DNA of 64,000 nucleotides from Tumebacillus sp. BK434 (GTDB taxonomy: Bacteria; Bacillota; Bacilli; Tumebacillales; Tumebacillaceae): contig NZ_SLXS01000004.1 of the NCBI RefSeq assembly GCF_004340785.1, forward strand, positions 425,715 through 489,714, given 5' to 3'. The first letter of the stretch is position 1. Every line of letters begins with the position of its first letter. This document shows, one piece after another, positions 52,426 through 61,047 of the stretch. The notes under the pieces were generated by a model, which worked only from the letters and a program-made list of their open reading frames with translations, ran no database searches and was not told the DNA's origin. A program made the position numbers and the translations under genes.

Positions 52426-52836
52426 ATGATGAAAGCGATGCCGCCGCTGCAGGTGATCTATGACGGACATTGCGGGATCTGCCGCGCTTCTGTCGGCAAG
52501 ATCGAGCAGCTGTTCGGAGATAAGGTGCGTCCGGTTGACTTTCGAATCGTGCCGGTGGGAGAGATACACCCGGAGCTCAGCGAAACGCGCTGCCAGGCGC
52601 GGCTGCATGTGATCGAACAGGGGAAGGTCTACGGCGGGGCGGAGGCGATGGTGCGGGTGCTGCGCCTGCACCGGGGCTGGCGCTTGATCGTCTGGCTCTA
52701 TTACCTGCCGCCTTTGGGCTGGCTGGCCGAAGCCGGATATCGGCTGGTGGCGAGCAACCGGTTCCGCCTGTCCAAATGGCTCGGCCGCGACCTGCCGGAC
52801 TGCGGCGAGGCCTGCTCGATTCGCAAGCCGGACTAG
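52426..52836 (+). CDS. DCC-family (DUF393) thiol-disulfide oxidoreductase-like protein
   Basis: 136 residues. N-terminal VIYDGHCGICRASVGKIEQL carries the DGxCxxC motif that names the family. HVIEQGKVYGGAEAMVRVLR and the hydrophobic WLYYLPPLGWLAEAGYRLVASNRFRLSKWLG follow as usual. Thioredoxin-like fold presumed; partner unknown. GAAGGAGGGG precedes the ATG. Its stop overlaps the convergent gene by 4 bases. Confidence 0.87.
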   Translation: MMKAMPPLQVIYDGHCGICRASVGKIEQLFGDKVRPVDFRIVPVGEIHPELSETRCQARLHVIEQGKVYGGAEAMVRVLRLHRGWRLIVWLYYLPPLGWLAEAGYRLVASNRFRLSKWLGRDLPDCGEACSIRKPD

Positions 52837-53405
52837 CTCTTTTGCGGCCGCAGCAGCCGGTAGCGCCGCCCGCGGATGGCGATCGAGACGAACAGATCGT
52901 CGCCCGCCTCCATCGTCTGGCGGATGCATTCGATCGTGTGTTGGCAAAAGTACCACGGCAGCTTGCTGCCTTCCTGCTCGACGAGCCGCAGAAACGGGGG
53001 CAGTTCCTCCTGCAGCAGGTAACCGTAGCGGAGCAGGGTTTTCGGCTTGACCGGCTGGTCGAACAGATAGCGGCCGTGTGTCAGGCAGTTCCAATAATCG
53101 CGCAGCAGGCTGCCCCTTTGGAGCTTGCGCCAGGCGTCGTGGTAGTCGACCTGATAGTCTTTGTCATCGAAAATCTTTTGATAGGACGGCAGCACCTGCA
53201 CCACTTTGGTGATCGCATCATTGTACATGTCGTCGCTGAACGTTTCATGATACAGCAGTCCGTCTTGCAAGATCGCTTGCACGACAGTATACAGCTCCGG
53301 ATCCCGGTACAGCAGAAGCTGTGCCTTTTTCAGTAGCAGCCGGTCGTTCGACCCGACCGCATCATACAGCTCGCCAAGCCGAAACGAATAGTAGTAGATG
53401 CTCAT
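52833..53405 (-). CDS. uncharacterized protein
   Basis: 190 residues from ATG 53405 (GGGGGAGGGA upstream). Starts MSIYYYSFRLGELYDAVGSN; soluble, helical, aromatic-rich (YYYSF, YWNCLTHGRYLF, LPWYFCQHTIECI), basic end RGRRYRLLRPQKS. The open frame continues far upstream but only as antisense of the coat gene. Divergent from the CotS-family gene at 53529, so the two may share a regulatory region. No family named with confidence. Confidence 0.6.
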   Translation of the reverse strand: MSIYYYSFRLGELYDAVGSNDRLLLKKAQLLLYRDPELYTVVQAILQDGLLYHETFSDDMYNDAITKVVQVLPSYQKIFDDKDYQVDYHDAWRKLQRGSLLRDYWNCLTHGRYLFDQPVKPKTLLRYGYLLQEELPPFLRLVEQEGSKLPWYFCQHTIECIRQTMEAGDDLFVSIAIRGRRYRLLRPQKS

Positions 53406-53528
53406 CTTTGCATCCCTCCCCCATTCATCTCCATTCTTTCTAGTCTTCTCTGGGATCACAATCACCATTCCGCTCCTGCCTACATAGTCTGACTGTGAAC
53501 TGTCAGTGGTTGAGGAGGGGACACAAGG

Positions 53529-54557
53529 TTGGCAAAAGAAAAAGAATTGACATACGGACTGGAAACATTGGCTCCCGGCATCGACCTGGAGGACGTCTAC
53601 GGACTGAAGATTCTCGACGCCAAAGAAGTGCGCGCCGTTGTGAAGATCGAGACCGACCGGGGCACGTTCGCTTTGAAAAAGGTCGGCCATAAGCCGGAGA
53701 AGCTGCAATTTATGTATGAAGCGCAGGAGCATCTCTGGAACAACGGGTTTCAGAAACTGCCCCGCTTTGAAAAGACCCGCGACGGCCGCCCGTTTCTGGA
53801 GGCGAAGGACGGACTGATCTTCCTCAACAACTGGATCGCCGGCAAGGAGAGCAACGTGAACGACGAAGCGCAACTCAAGCAGATCGTCCGCCTGCAGGCG
53901 CAGCTGCACCAGGCGTCGCGCGGGTTCACCCCGACCGTGCGAGCGCACATCAAAACGCGCTGGGCCGGCTGGATCGAGCGCTTCGAAGAGCAGTTGGCCG
54001 ACCTATACCGCGTCTACGAGCTATACAAAGGCCAAACGCCGCAAAATGAGCTGGAAGCCACGTTCCTCGAAACGGTCGAACCGATGCTTGAGATGGCCGA
54101 ACAAGGTATCGCGCTGCTGAAAGCATCGCCCTACCCGGAGGTGCTGAAGCGCGAACGGCAGCTGCGCGGCTTGGTGCACGGCGACTTCACGTACCACAAC
54201 TTCATTCACACGCCGGACGGCGACATGCAGGTGATCGATTTCGACTATTGCGCCCACGAACTGCGCGCCCACGATTTCGCCCGCTTTATGCGCAAGATGC
54301 TGCGCCGCACCGACTGGTCGGTCGAGATGGGCGATCTGATTCTGAACACCTACCATGAGGTCGACCCGCTCTTTGAAGATGAGCTGCAAGTGCTGCGCGC
54401 CGTGCTGTATATCCCGCAGCGCTACTGGCGGGCGGTGGAGCGCGGGTTCCTGTCGAACCGCTACACGCCGGAAGGGTCGATCAAGAAAATGCGCCAGGAA
54501 GTGGCCCGACTGGACAACTGGAAGCGTTATCTCGACGCGTTTCCGACCCGACTCTAA
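53529..54557 (+). CDS. CotS-family spore coat kinase-like protein 1
   Basis: 342 residues, TTG start with GAGGAGGGG upstream. APH/choline-kinase fold: ATP-binding Lys in FALKKV (50-51), catalytic loop VHGDFTYHN (H217-D219, N224) and metal Asp in VIDFDYC (237-239), all intact. CotS-type proteins are assembled in the spore coat; kinase activity has been shown for some relatives (CotH is unrelated). First of a run cotS-cotS-GT4-spoVID. ACATAGTCTG upstream loosely resembles a sigma-K -10. Confidence 0.88.
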   Translation: MAKEKELTYGLETLAPGIDLEDVYGLKILDAKEVRAVVKIETDRGTFALKKVGHKPEKLQFMYEAQEHLWNNGFQKLPRFEKTRDGRPFLEAKDGLIFLNNWIAGKESNVNDEAQLKQIVRLQAQLHQASRGFTPTVRAHIKTRWAGWIERFEEQLADLYRVYELYKGQTPQNELEATFLETVEPMLEMAEQGIALLKASPYPEVLKRERQLRGLVHGDFTYHNFIHTPDGDMQVIDFDYCAHELRAHDFARFMRKMLRRTDWSVEMGDLILNTYHEVDPLFEDELQVLRAVLYIPQRYWRAVERGFLSNRYTPEGSIKKMRQEVARLDNWKRYLDAFPTRL

Positions 54558-54578
54558 GCGGGGCGAGGGGGAGCGGAG

Positions 54579-55622
54579 ATGGACGAATTGACAACTTCGC
54601 AAGTGCTGGACCTGTGCGGGTTCGCGCCCGATGTGCTCGATCTGTATGACCTGGAGGTCATCGAAGCCGCGCCGGTGCGCAAAGTGGTGCGCTTCTCCAC
54701 CCCGTACGGGCGGTACGCGTTGAAAAAATTCAACCTGACCCCCGCAGAGCTGCATTTTTCCCTGGCCGCGATGGAGCATGTCAAGGCAAACGGGTTCGCG
54801 GTGCCGGGCGTGGTGAAGACGCGCCAAGGCGACCTGTATGCCGAGCGGAACGGAGCCTGCTACTTCGTGATGGAGTGGCTGAACGGGCGGGAGAGCAAGT
54901 ACGACCATGTGCTCGACCTTGCGCTCGCCGCCCGCGGCCTGGCCCGCTTTCATCTGGCCGCGCAAGGCTTCGAACCGCCGGACTGCGCCGGGAAAGAGCA
55001 GTGGGGGACGTGGACGGGACATTTTTTGGAACGGATCGGGGAGCTGCGCGACTGGACGGTGCTGGCCGAGCAGGGCGGGTCGGTGTTCGACCGCATGTTC
55101 GCTGAGCAGGCCGCATATTGTATCCAAGAAGCGTCGCGTTCCGTGGAGCTTCTTTTGTCGTCGCGCTACGAGGAGATCACGAAGCTGGAGCGCGGCCTGA
55201 AGGGCTTTTGTCACCACGACTACGCGCACCACAACGTGCTGATCACCGGGGACAAAAACATCTCCCTGATCGACTTCGACTACGCGCTGTGCGACATCCG
55301 GGCCCACGACCTGGCTTCGCTGATCCTGCGCAACATGAAAAGTGTCAAATGGGACAGCCGGACGGCCTATTTTATCGTCAAATCGTATTTTGAAGAAGCG
55401 AAGCCGCACGAAGGCGAAGAGCGCCTGCTGCATGCGATGATGCGGTTTCCTCAGGATTTCTATGAAGCGGGTTATTTCCATTATGTCACCAAAAACCGCC
55501 CGCAGGAGCATCTGGAAAGCAAACTGCGCAAGTGGACGGAACAGAAGGAGCGCCGTGAGCGGTTCCTCGGGGAATTCGAAGCGGGGGCCCGCTATGTGCT
55601 GAAGTACGGCAAGATCCGGTAG
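54579..55622 (+). CDS. CotS-family spore coat kinase-like protein 2
   Basis: 347 residues. YALKKF (ATP Lys), catalytic loop CHHDYAHHN (H212-D214, N219; second residue H instead of G) and LIDFDYA (232-234), so likely catalytically competent. YFVMEWLNGRES is the hinge region. GAGGGGGAGCGGAG before the ATG. 21 bases after the previous CotS gene, 24 before the glycosyltransferase: one operon. Confidence 0.88.
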   Translation: MDELTTSQVLDLCGFAPDVLDLYDLEVIEAAPVRKVVRFSTPYGRYALKKFNLTPAELHFSLAAMEHVKANGFAVPGVVKTRQGDLYAERNGACYFVMEWLNGRESKYDHVLDLALAARGLARFHLAAQGFEPPDCAGKEQWGTWTGHFLERIGELRDWTVLAEQGGSVFDRMFAEQAAYCIQEASRSVELLLSSRYEEITKLERGLKGFCHHDYAHHNVLITGDKNISLIDFDYALCDIRAHDLASLILRNMKSVKWDSRTAYFIVKSYFEEAKPHEGEERLLHAMMRFPQDFYEAGYFHYVTKNRPQEHLESKLRKWTEQKERRERFLGEFEAGARYVLKYGKIR

Positions 55623-55646
55623 TACGCTGCATGAAGGGGTGACAGG

Positions 55647-56786
55647 ATGAAAATTGGTCTGGACGCGCGCGGTGCCATCTGGTACCGGGGAACGGGAATC
55701 GGCACGTACACCTACCAGTTGATCAAAAACCTGTATGTGCATGACAAGAAGAACGAATACCGCTTTTTCTGGCCGGGCGATGAGTTTAAGAACCTCGACC
55801 CGATGGCCGACGAAGTGTTCAATTCGATTGAGCGGAGCAAGGATAAATTCTGGGAAGAGGTCCATGTCCCGATGAGCGTGGAGCAGGAGAAGATCGACAT
55901 CTACCACGTTCCGCAAAACGGCATCGGCCTGCCGCTGAAAAAAGGCTGCCTGAACGTGGTGACGGTGCACGACCTGATCCCGTACATCTACCCGGAGACG
56001 GTCGGCAAAGGCTACCTGCGCATCTTCTTGCAGGAGATGCCGCGGATCATGGAGCAGTCCGATCTGATCATCACCGTGTCGGAGCACTCCAAGCGCGACA
56101 TCCAGCGCATCTTCCAGGTGCCGGAAGAGAAGATCGCTGTCACGTATGAAGCGCCGGAGAGCGTCTACCAGCCGATCGACAAGCAGGCGGCCAAGGCGTT
56201 TGTCAAAGAGCGCTTTGGCATCGACCGCCCCTATGTGGTCTACCTCGGCGGCTTTTCCCCGCGCAAAAACGTCAAAGGGCTGATCAACGCCTTCTACGAG
56301 ATGCAGGATCAGATCCCGAAAGACTACGCCCTGGTGCTGGTCGGCAAAGAAGCGCGGGATTATGACGACACGGCGATGCTGGTCGAAGCGCTGCGCCTGC
56401 AGGACCGCGTGATTTTCACCGGGTTTGCTGCCGTGCCGGAGCTGCCGCATTTGTACAATGCAGCCGACCTCTGTGTCTACCCGTCGTTTTATGAAGGATT
56501 TGGCCTCCCGCCCTTGGAAGCGATGGCTTGCGGGGTGCCGACGATCACGTCGAACACCTCGTCGATCCCGGAGGTGGCGGGCGATGCAGCGCTTTTGATC
56601 AACCCGCACGACATGTACGATCTGGCCGAGAAGATGGCGGCGGTGCTGAATTCGCCGGAACTGCGTCAGGAGATGAGCCGGAAAGGGCTCGCACAGGCTG
56701 CGCAGTTCAGCTGGGAGCGCTGTGCAAAAGAGACGTTGGCGGCGTATGAAAAGCTGTATGCGCGCAAGAAATCGGCTTTCTCCTGA
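55647..56786 (+). CDS. CotSA-like family 4 glycosyltransferase
   Basis: 379 residues, GT-B fold. N-terminal [35 protein letters not shown], acceptor/donor linker [20 protein letters not shown] and the family-4 nucleotide-sugar motif [29 protein letters not shown] (E7E-type). In B. subtilis CotSA, also GT4-like, is encoded beside cotS and found in the coat. Presumably glycosylates coat polysaccharide or protein; the mannose-GDP enzyme nearby suggests a mannose- or fucose-type donor (inference). Confidence 0.9.
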   Translation: MKIGLDARGAIWYRGTGIGTYTYQLIKNLYVHDKKNEYRFFWPGDEFKNLDPMADEVFNSIERSKDKFWEEVHVPMSVEQEKIDIYHVPQNGIGLPLKKGCLNVVTVHDLIPYIYPETVGKGYLRIFLQEMPRIMEQSDLIITVSEHSKRDIQRIFQVPEEKIAVTYEAPESVYQPIDKQAAKAFVKERFGIDRPYVVYLGGFSPRKNVKGLINAFYEMQDQIPKDYALVLVGKEARDYDDTAMLVEALRLQDRVIFTGFAAVPELPHLYNAADLCVYPSFYEGFGLPPLEAMACGVPTITSNTSSIPEVAGDAALLINPHDMYDLAEKMAAVLNSPELRQEMSRKGLAQAAQFSWERCAKETLAAYEKLYARKKSAFS

Positions 56787-56809
56787 CGAGCACCCTGCGG
56801 GGTGCTTTT
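56787..56809 (+). terminator. intrinsic terminator
   Basis: AGCACCC / GGGTGCT stem followed by TTTTTT after the glycosyltransferase gene. Confidence 0.85.
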
Positions 56810-56830
56810 TTACGTGCAGGCAGCACAAAG

Positions 56831-56859
56831 TCATAATCGTACAGGCACTCTCATAAAGT
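56831..56859 (+). promoter_or_regulatory. predicted sigma-E promoter of spoVID
   Basis: TCATAAT, 14 bases, CATAAAGT, close to the sigma-E pattern (KMATATT-N14-CATACAnT). B. subtilis spoVID is sigma-E dependent. Confidence 0.6.
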
Positions 56860-56904
56860 GAAAGTGTCGTACTATGATCGAACGATAGAAGGAGGGGACT
56901 CTTA

Positions 56905-58818
56905 GTGAGCGATGCGGAAATGATTCCATCGATTCGCATTCATGTAGATCAGCAGCTGCAGCTCGACGCGGTGAGCGGTACGGAAGACGTGGAAGACGCA
57001 ACCCTGGCGACAGAGATAACCGGGTTTGATGTAGAAGATGATGCGTACGTCCTGAAAGGGGCTTTGTCTTTTACCGGATTTTTGCGGCAAGAGGACGCGG
57101 CTTCCCTGTCTGAGGAGCTGCCGGATGCGCTTGATGACCGGGACGTATTTGAAGCGGGCGACGATGTGCCGGAAGCGCATGTGATTCCGCTGCACCACCG
57201 CATGCCGTTCGTCCTGCAGGTGCCGATGGCCGCCCAGCAGGCGCACCAGCGTCAGCATGGCATTTTGGATGTCAACCCGCGCATTGGCACATGGAACGCG
57301 CACGTATTGGGCGAAGGCACGATTCATCTGCGCGCTGAGCTGATCATTCACGGCTTGTCCGGCGGAGAAGGCTATGTGTTCCGCTGCGGCACGCAAGAAG
57401 AAGGCGTGTCGGCGCAAAAATTAGATCAGCTGCTGGACAGCGACGAGTCGCGCCATTATGAAGCGCCGAAGCTGGAAGCGGAAGAAGATTTTGAACCGCC
57501 GTTTGAACCGGCATGGAATCTGGAGCAGGCGGCAAGATTTGCGGAAGACGATGCGCTGACACCGCAAGCGGCCGAAGAAGATGATTGGGTGATCGAATCG
57601 CCGGCCGGCACGGCCCGCGAACAGGAAGCGGCGTTCCTCCGAGCGGAAGGAGCGGCGGATGAAGAGGAGGATGAGATCGTGTTCACGCCCGATCCCAACC
57701 TCGTCTTCCCGATGCCGCAGCCGGGCAGCGAATGGGCCCGCCAATTGGAAGAAGCCGATCCTGCGCCTGCGCCGCAGCTGTCATTTGGCTATGACCAGAC
57801 GCCGACAGCCCACCCGTTCACCTCGCCGCAGCAGGATTTTTTCGGCCGTCAGCCGTTCAGCTCGGAGATGGTAAATCCGTCGTTCGCTCCGGACAGCGCG
57901 GTGTCCAAATATGCGCCGCCCAGCCAGCAGACGCCGCTGGTCGCCGACGCGGTGCTGCCGCCAGAACCGCTAATGGAAGCACAGGTGGAAGTACAGGTGG
58001 AAGCACAGGTGGAAGAGCGGGAGACGGAAGACGATGCTGAAAATGCATTTGTGCTGGAAGAGGCGCGCAGCGAAGGCGCGGCCAAAGCTGTGCCGATGCA
58101 GGAAGTGCAAGACGTGCAGGTGATCGATGTGACGGGGCTCGTAGAGACTGAAACGGTCGAAGGGGTGCTGGTAACGGTCGACCACGAGGAGCAGCATGAA
58201 GCGGAGCATCACGATCATGAACATCATCATCATGACGAACACCACCATTACCCTCACCATCACGACGAACATGGCGACCGTCCATTTGAAGCGGAATATC
58301 AGTTCGAAGATGAAGTGACCGATGTCCCTGCGCTGCTTCCGTCACACGAGCAAAATGCGCTGGTCTCCGTCGGGCCCAAGCTGTCGGTCGGCTCGAAGCT
58401 GAGCGACAAGCAGGAAGCGTCGCCGATCAAGCTGTCTGCGCTGCTTGGCGATTCCCGCGCCGATGCGGCCGGCGAGTCCTCCTCGTCTTCCTCGTCCTCT
58501 TCATCCCATGCAGGCGCACAGCACCACGAGGAGAGCTATGTGCACGCCGTGCATGAGTCCTCATCGCACCATGCGGAGACGTATGCGCCTGTGCATACGA
58601 AATCGCATGACGAAGACTCGTTCTGGAGCGATGTGCTGACCAGCCAGGAAGAGCAAAAAGTCACGATGAAGTTCAAGATCGTGCAGCGAGAAGAGACGCT
58701 GTCCGGGCTGGCGGAGCAGTACCAGACCTCGGTCAGCGACCTGCTGCGCGCCAACAACCTGCAAGACCAGAGGCTGGATGTCGGCCAGATTCTCTACATT
58801 CCTGCCGCGAGACGCTAA
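56905..58818 (+). CDS. spoVID: SpoVID-like spore coat morphogenetic protein with LysM
   Basis: 637 residues, GTG start with AGGAGGGGA upstream. N-terminal ~200 residues form the SpoVID_N region (IRIHVDQQLQLDAV...LKGALSFTGFL). A long acidic, low-complexity middle follows, including a His-rich run (around 431-455, about 15 His), a Ser-rich run (near 530-542), and a C-terminal LysM (about 590-635; FKIVQREETLSGLAEQYQTS). SpoVID drives coat encasement and binds SafA and SpoIVA through its termini. Position before a ysxE-like gene matches B. subtilis, where hemL directly precedes spoVID. Confidence 0.9.
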   Translation: MSDAEMIPSIRIHVDQQLQLDAVSGTEDVEDATLATEITGFDVEDDAYVLKGALSFTGFLRQEDAASLSEELPDALDDRDVFEAGDDVPEAHVIPLHHRMPFVLQVPMAAQQAHQRQHGILDVNPRIGTWNAHVLGEGTIHLRAELIIHGLSGGEGYVFRCGTQEEGVSAQKLDQLLDSDESRHYEAPKLEAEEDFEPPFEPAWNLEQAARFAEDDALTPQAAEEDDWVIESPAGTAREQEAAFLRAEGAADEEEDEIVFTPDPNLVFPMPQPGSEWARQLEEADPAPAPQLSFGYDQTPTAHPFTSPQQDFFGRQPFSSEMVNPSFAPDSAVSKYAPPSQQTPLVADAVLPPEPLMEAQVEVQVEAQVEERETEDDAENAFVLEEARSEGAAKAVPMQEVQDVQVIDVTGLVETETVEGVLVTVDHEEQHEAEHHDHEHHHHDEHHHYPHHHDEHGDRPFEAEYQFEDEVTDVPALLPSHEQNALVSVGPKLSVGSKLSDKQEASPIKLSALLGDSRADAAGESSSSSSSSSSHAGAQHHEESYVHAVHESSSHHAETYAPVHTKSHDEDSFWSDVLTSQEEQKVTMKFKIVQREETLSGLAEQYQTSVSDLLRANNLQDQRLDVGQILYIPAARR

Positions 58819-58827
58819 TTGACATGG

Positions 58828-58859
58828 AAACAGGCTGACCTCCCGTCCGCCTGTTTTTT
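58828..58859 (+). terminator. intrinsic terminator of spoVID
   Basis: AAACAGGC / GCCTGTTT stem with a T-run. Confidence 0.82.
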
Positions 58860-58918
58860 CGTCTACTCCTAGGCACGGACGCATAGGCTTGAATCAAGAG
58901 TCAAGGGAGGGGAGACGT

Positions 58919-59923
58919 ATGCAAAGCGAACAACTGGATGCGATCGTCGAGTCGGTGCTGCCCCGCTACGGCATTGGCGTTGCCGGGGTGCTTCCGCTCG
59001 ATGAGCACACGTTGTTAGTCGATACAGAACACCGCGGCATCAAGCGGCTGCACATCGATACGGAAGAACGGAAGGTCGAACGGCGCCATGCCTTGTGGGA
59101 GCATCTGGCCCAACAAGGGTTTCGCCGCGTGCCGCGCCACATCCGCACGCTGTACGGAGACGCGCTCGTGCGCCATGGCGACCTGATCTGCACGCTCAGC
59201 GATGATTGGGAAGGGCGGACGCCCGACCTCTATCCGCTCGACATGCGGCTGTGCGGGCGCAATCTCGCCCGGCTGCACCAGGCGTGCCGAGGGCTGAAGC
59301 TGCCGGAGGGGATCGCGCTGCCCAAGCGGCACGGGACGTGGAGCGAGCGGTTTGCCAAGGCGGGCGATGAGCTGCAGGAGCGCTTTCACGCCTGGTCGGA
59401 GCTGCGGCAGCACAATCCTTTACAAGAGCGCTTTGTGGCGCACTACGAGTGGATCGCCGAGCAGATCGGCCGGGCGGTGGAAGGGCTGTCGGCCGGCAGG
59501 TATGAGGAGTTGGCCCGCCTGTCGGAAGCGGACGGCGAGTTTGCTGTCGGGGACTATCGTTTGAGCGATCTGCGCATCGACGCGGAAGGGCGGATCGCCA
59601 CTTTGCACATCGACGATGCGCTCGCCGACCTGCCTTTGTACGACGCGGCGAAATTCGCGCTCGGGTTGTTGGAGCGCGGCGAGCAGGAGATGGCGCGCGT
59701 GTTCCTCGACGCGTACGGCGAAGAGGCGGAGATGACGCAGCAGCAGCTGATCGTGCTCGACGCCTATCTGGCCTTTCCGCACGCCGCATACCGCCACCTG
59801 TCGCAGTACCAGCGCTTAAAGCGGGGTGCCGAAGTGTTTGCCGAGCGGCTGGAGGGCGCGGTCTATGCGGCGCAGAACCGCCAGCCGATGGTCTACGGCG
59901 CGGACGGAGCGCGGTGGAGCTAA
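58919..59923 (+). CDS. ysxE: YsxE/CotS-family protein with degenerate kinase motifs
   Basis: 334 residues from ATG 58919 (AAGGGAGGGG upstream). Same size and helical layout as CotS proteins (LCGRNLARLHQACRGL; HGTWSERF). The catalytic loop reads AVGDYRLSD (V210 for His, D217 for Asn) and the DFD motif reads HIDDAL, so phosphotransfer is unlikely. Named ysxE for its place right after spoVID. The sequence GCATAGGCTT upstream loosely resembles a sigma-K -10. Possibly a structural coat component. Confidence 0.78.
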   Translation: MQSEQLDAIVESVLPRYGIGVAGVLPLDEHTLLVDTEHRGIKRLHIDTEERKVERRHALWEHLAQQGFRRVPRHIRTLYGDALVRHGDLICTLSDDWEGRTPDLYPLDMRLCGRNLARLHQACRGLKLPEGIALPKRHGTWSERFAKAGDELQERFHAWSELRQHNPLQERFVAHYEWIAEQIGRAVEGLSAGRYEELARLSEADGEFAVGDYRLSDLRIDAEGRIATLHIDDALADLPLYDAAKFALGLLERGEQEMARVFLDAYGEEAEMTQQQLIVLDAYLAFPHAAYRHLSQYQRLKRGAEVFAERLEGAVYAAQNRQPMVYGADGARWS

Positions 59924-59959
59924 CCGGGTGACACGCGCGGGGAGAGGAGGTCGATCGAC

Positions 59960-61033
59960 ATGCTGTACGCGGTGATCCTGGCCGGCGGGGTCGGCAGCCG
60001 CTTCTGGCCGAAAAGTTCGTCTGCCAACCCGAAGCAGTTTTTGCAGATCTTTGGGGACAAGAGCCTGCTGCAGACGACGGCCGGCCGCGTTCGCCCCTTG
60101 ATCCGGCAGGACTGCGTCTATGTGGTGACGAACGACCGCTATTTTGACAAGATCCGCGAGCAACTGCCGGAGCTGCCCCCGGAGAACCTGATCATCGAGC
60201 CGGAAGCGCGGGAGACGGCTGCCGGCATCGGGCTGGCTGCCGTCCGGCTGGCGCGGCGCGACCCGCAGGCGGTGATGGCGGTGCTGCCGTCCGACCATTT
60301 CATCGGCTCAGAGCAGGATTTCCGCCGCTGCCTGTCATGGGCGGCAGAGTTTGCCCGCAATCACAAGATGCTGGTGACGTTCGGCATCCGCCCGACCGAG
60401 CCGAAGACAGGCTACGGCTACATCAAGATGGATCGCCTGCTCGTCAATGACAACGGTCGGCGGGCCTACCATGTGGCGGAGTTTACGGAGAAGCCCGATT
60501 TTGACCGTGCACTGCGCTTTCTGCAGTCCGGCAAGTATTTATGGAATTCGGGGATGTTCGTCTGGCGCGTGCAGGAGATCCTGCAGGCCTACCGCCGCCA
60601 TATGCCGGAGATGTACCAGCACCTGGCGCACCTCTATGAGATCCTCGGCACGCCGGACGAGAAAGCGATCATCCGCGAGACGTACGCCAAGATGGAGAAG
60701 CTGTCGGTCGACTATGCGATCATGGAGAAGGCGGACAACGTCGCGGTGATTCCGGCCGATTTTGCTTGGGACGATGTCGGGTCGTGGCGGTCGGTGGAGC
60801 GCTTTTTGAGCCAGGACAATGCGGGCAATATCGTCAATGGGCTGCATGTCGGCATCGACACATCGCGGTCGATCATCGAAAGCGAAGACCTGCTGATCGC
60901 GACGATCGGCGTGCGCGACCTCTTGATCGTGCAAAGCGACCGGGCGATTCTCGTCGCCGACAAAGAGCGCGACCAGGAGATCAAAGACCTGGTCAGACGG
61001 ATTGAAAAACGAAACTTGCGAGAGTTTCTGTAG
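59960..61033 (+). CDS. manC: mannose-1-phosphate guanylyltransferase
   Basis: 357 residues, without the C-terminal isomerase domain of bifunctional ManC. Signature AVILAGGVGSRFWPKSSSANPKQFL, LIIEPEARETAAGIGLAAV, VLPSDHFI, GYGYIKMD, FTEKPDFDRALRFLQSGKYLWNSGMFVW and DDVGSWRSVERFL. Makes GDP-mannose. Embedded among coat genes (37 bases after the ysxE-like gene, 15 before a CotS gene), it probably feeds coat or spore-surface glycan synthesis together with the GT4 enzyme. Confidence 0.93.
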   Translation: MLYAVILAGGVGSRFWPKSSSANPKQFLQIFGDKSLLQTTAGRVRPLIRQDCVYVVTNDRYFDKIREQLPELPPENLIIEPEARETAAGIGLAAVRLARRDPQAVMAVLPSDHFIGSEQDFRRCLSWAAEFARNHKMLVTFGIRPTEPKTGYGYIKMDRLLVNDNGRRAYHVAEFTEKPDFDRALRFLQSGKYLWNSGMFVWRVQEILQAYRRHMPEMYQHLAHLYEILGTPDEKAIIRETYAKMEKLSVDYAIMEKADNVAVIPADFAWDDVGSWRSVERFLSQDNAGNIVNGLHVGIDTSRSIIESEDLLIATIGVRDLLIVQSDRAILVADKERDQEIKDLVRRIEKRNLREFL

Positions 61034-61047
61034 GGGGAGGCATCATC

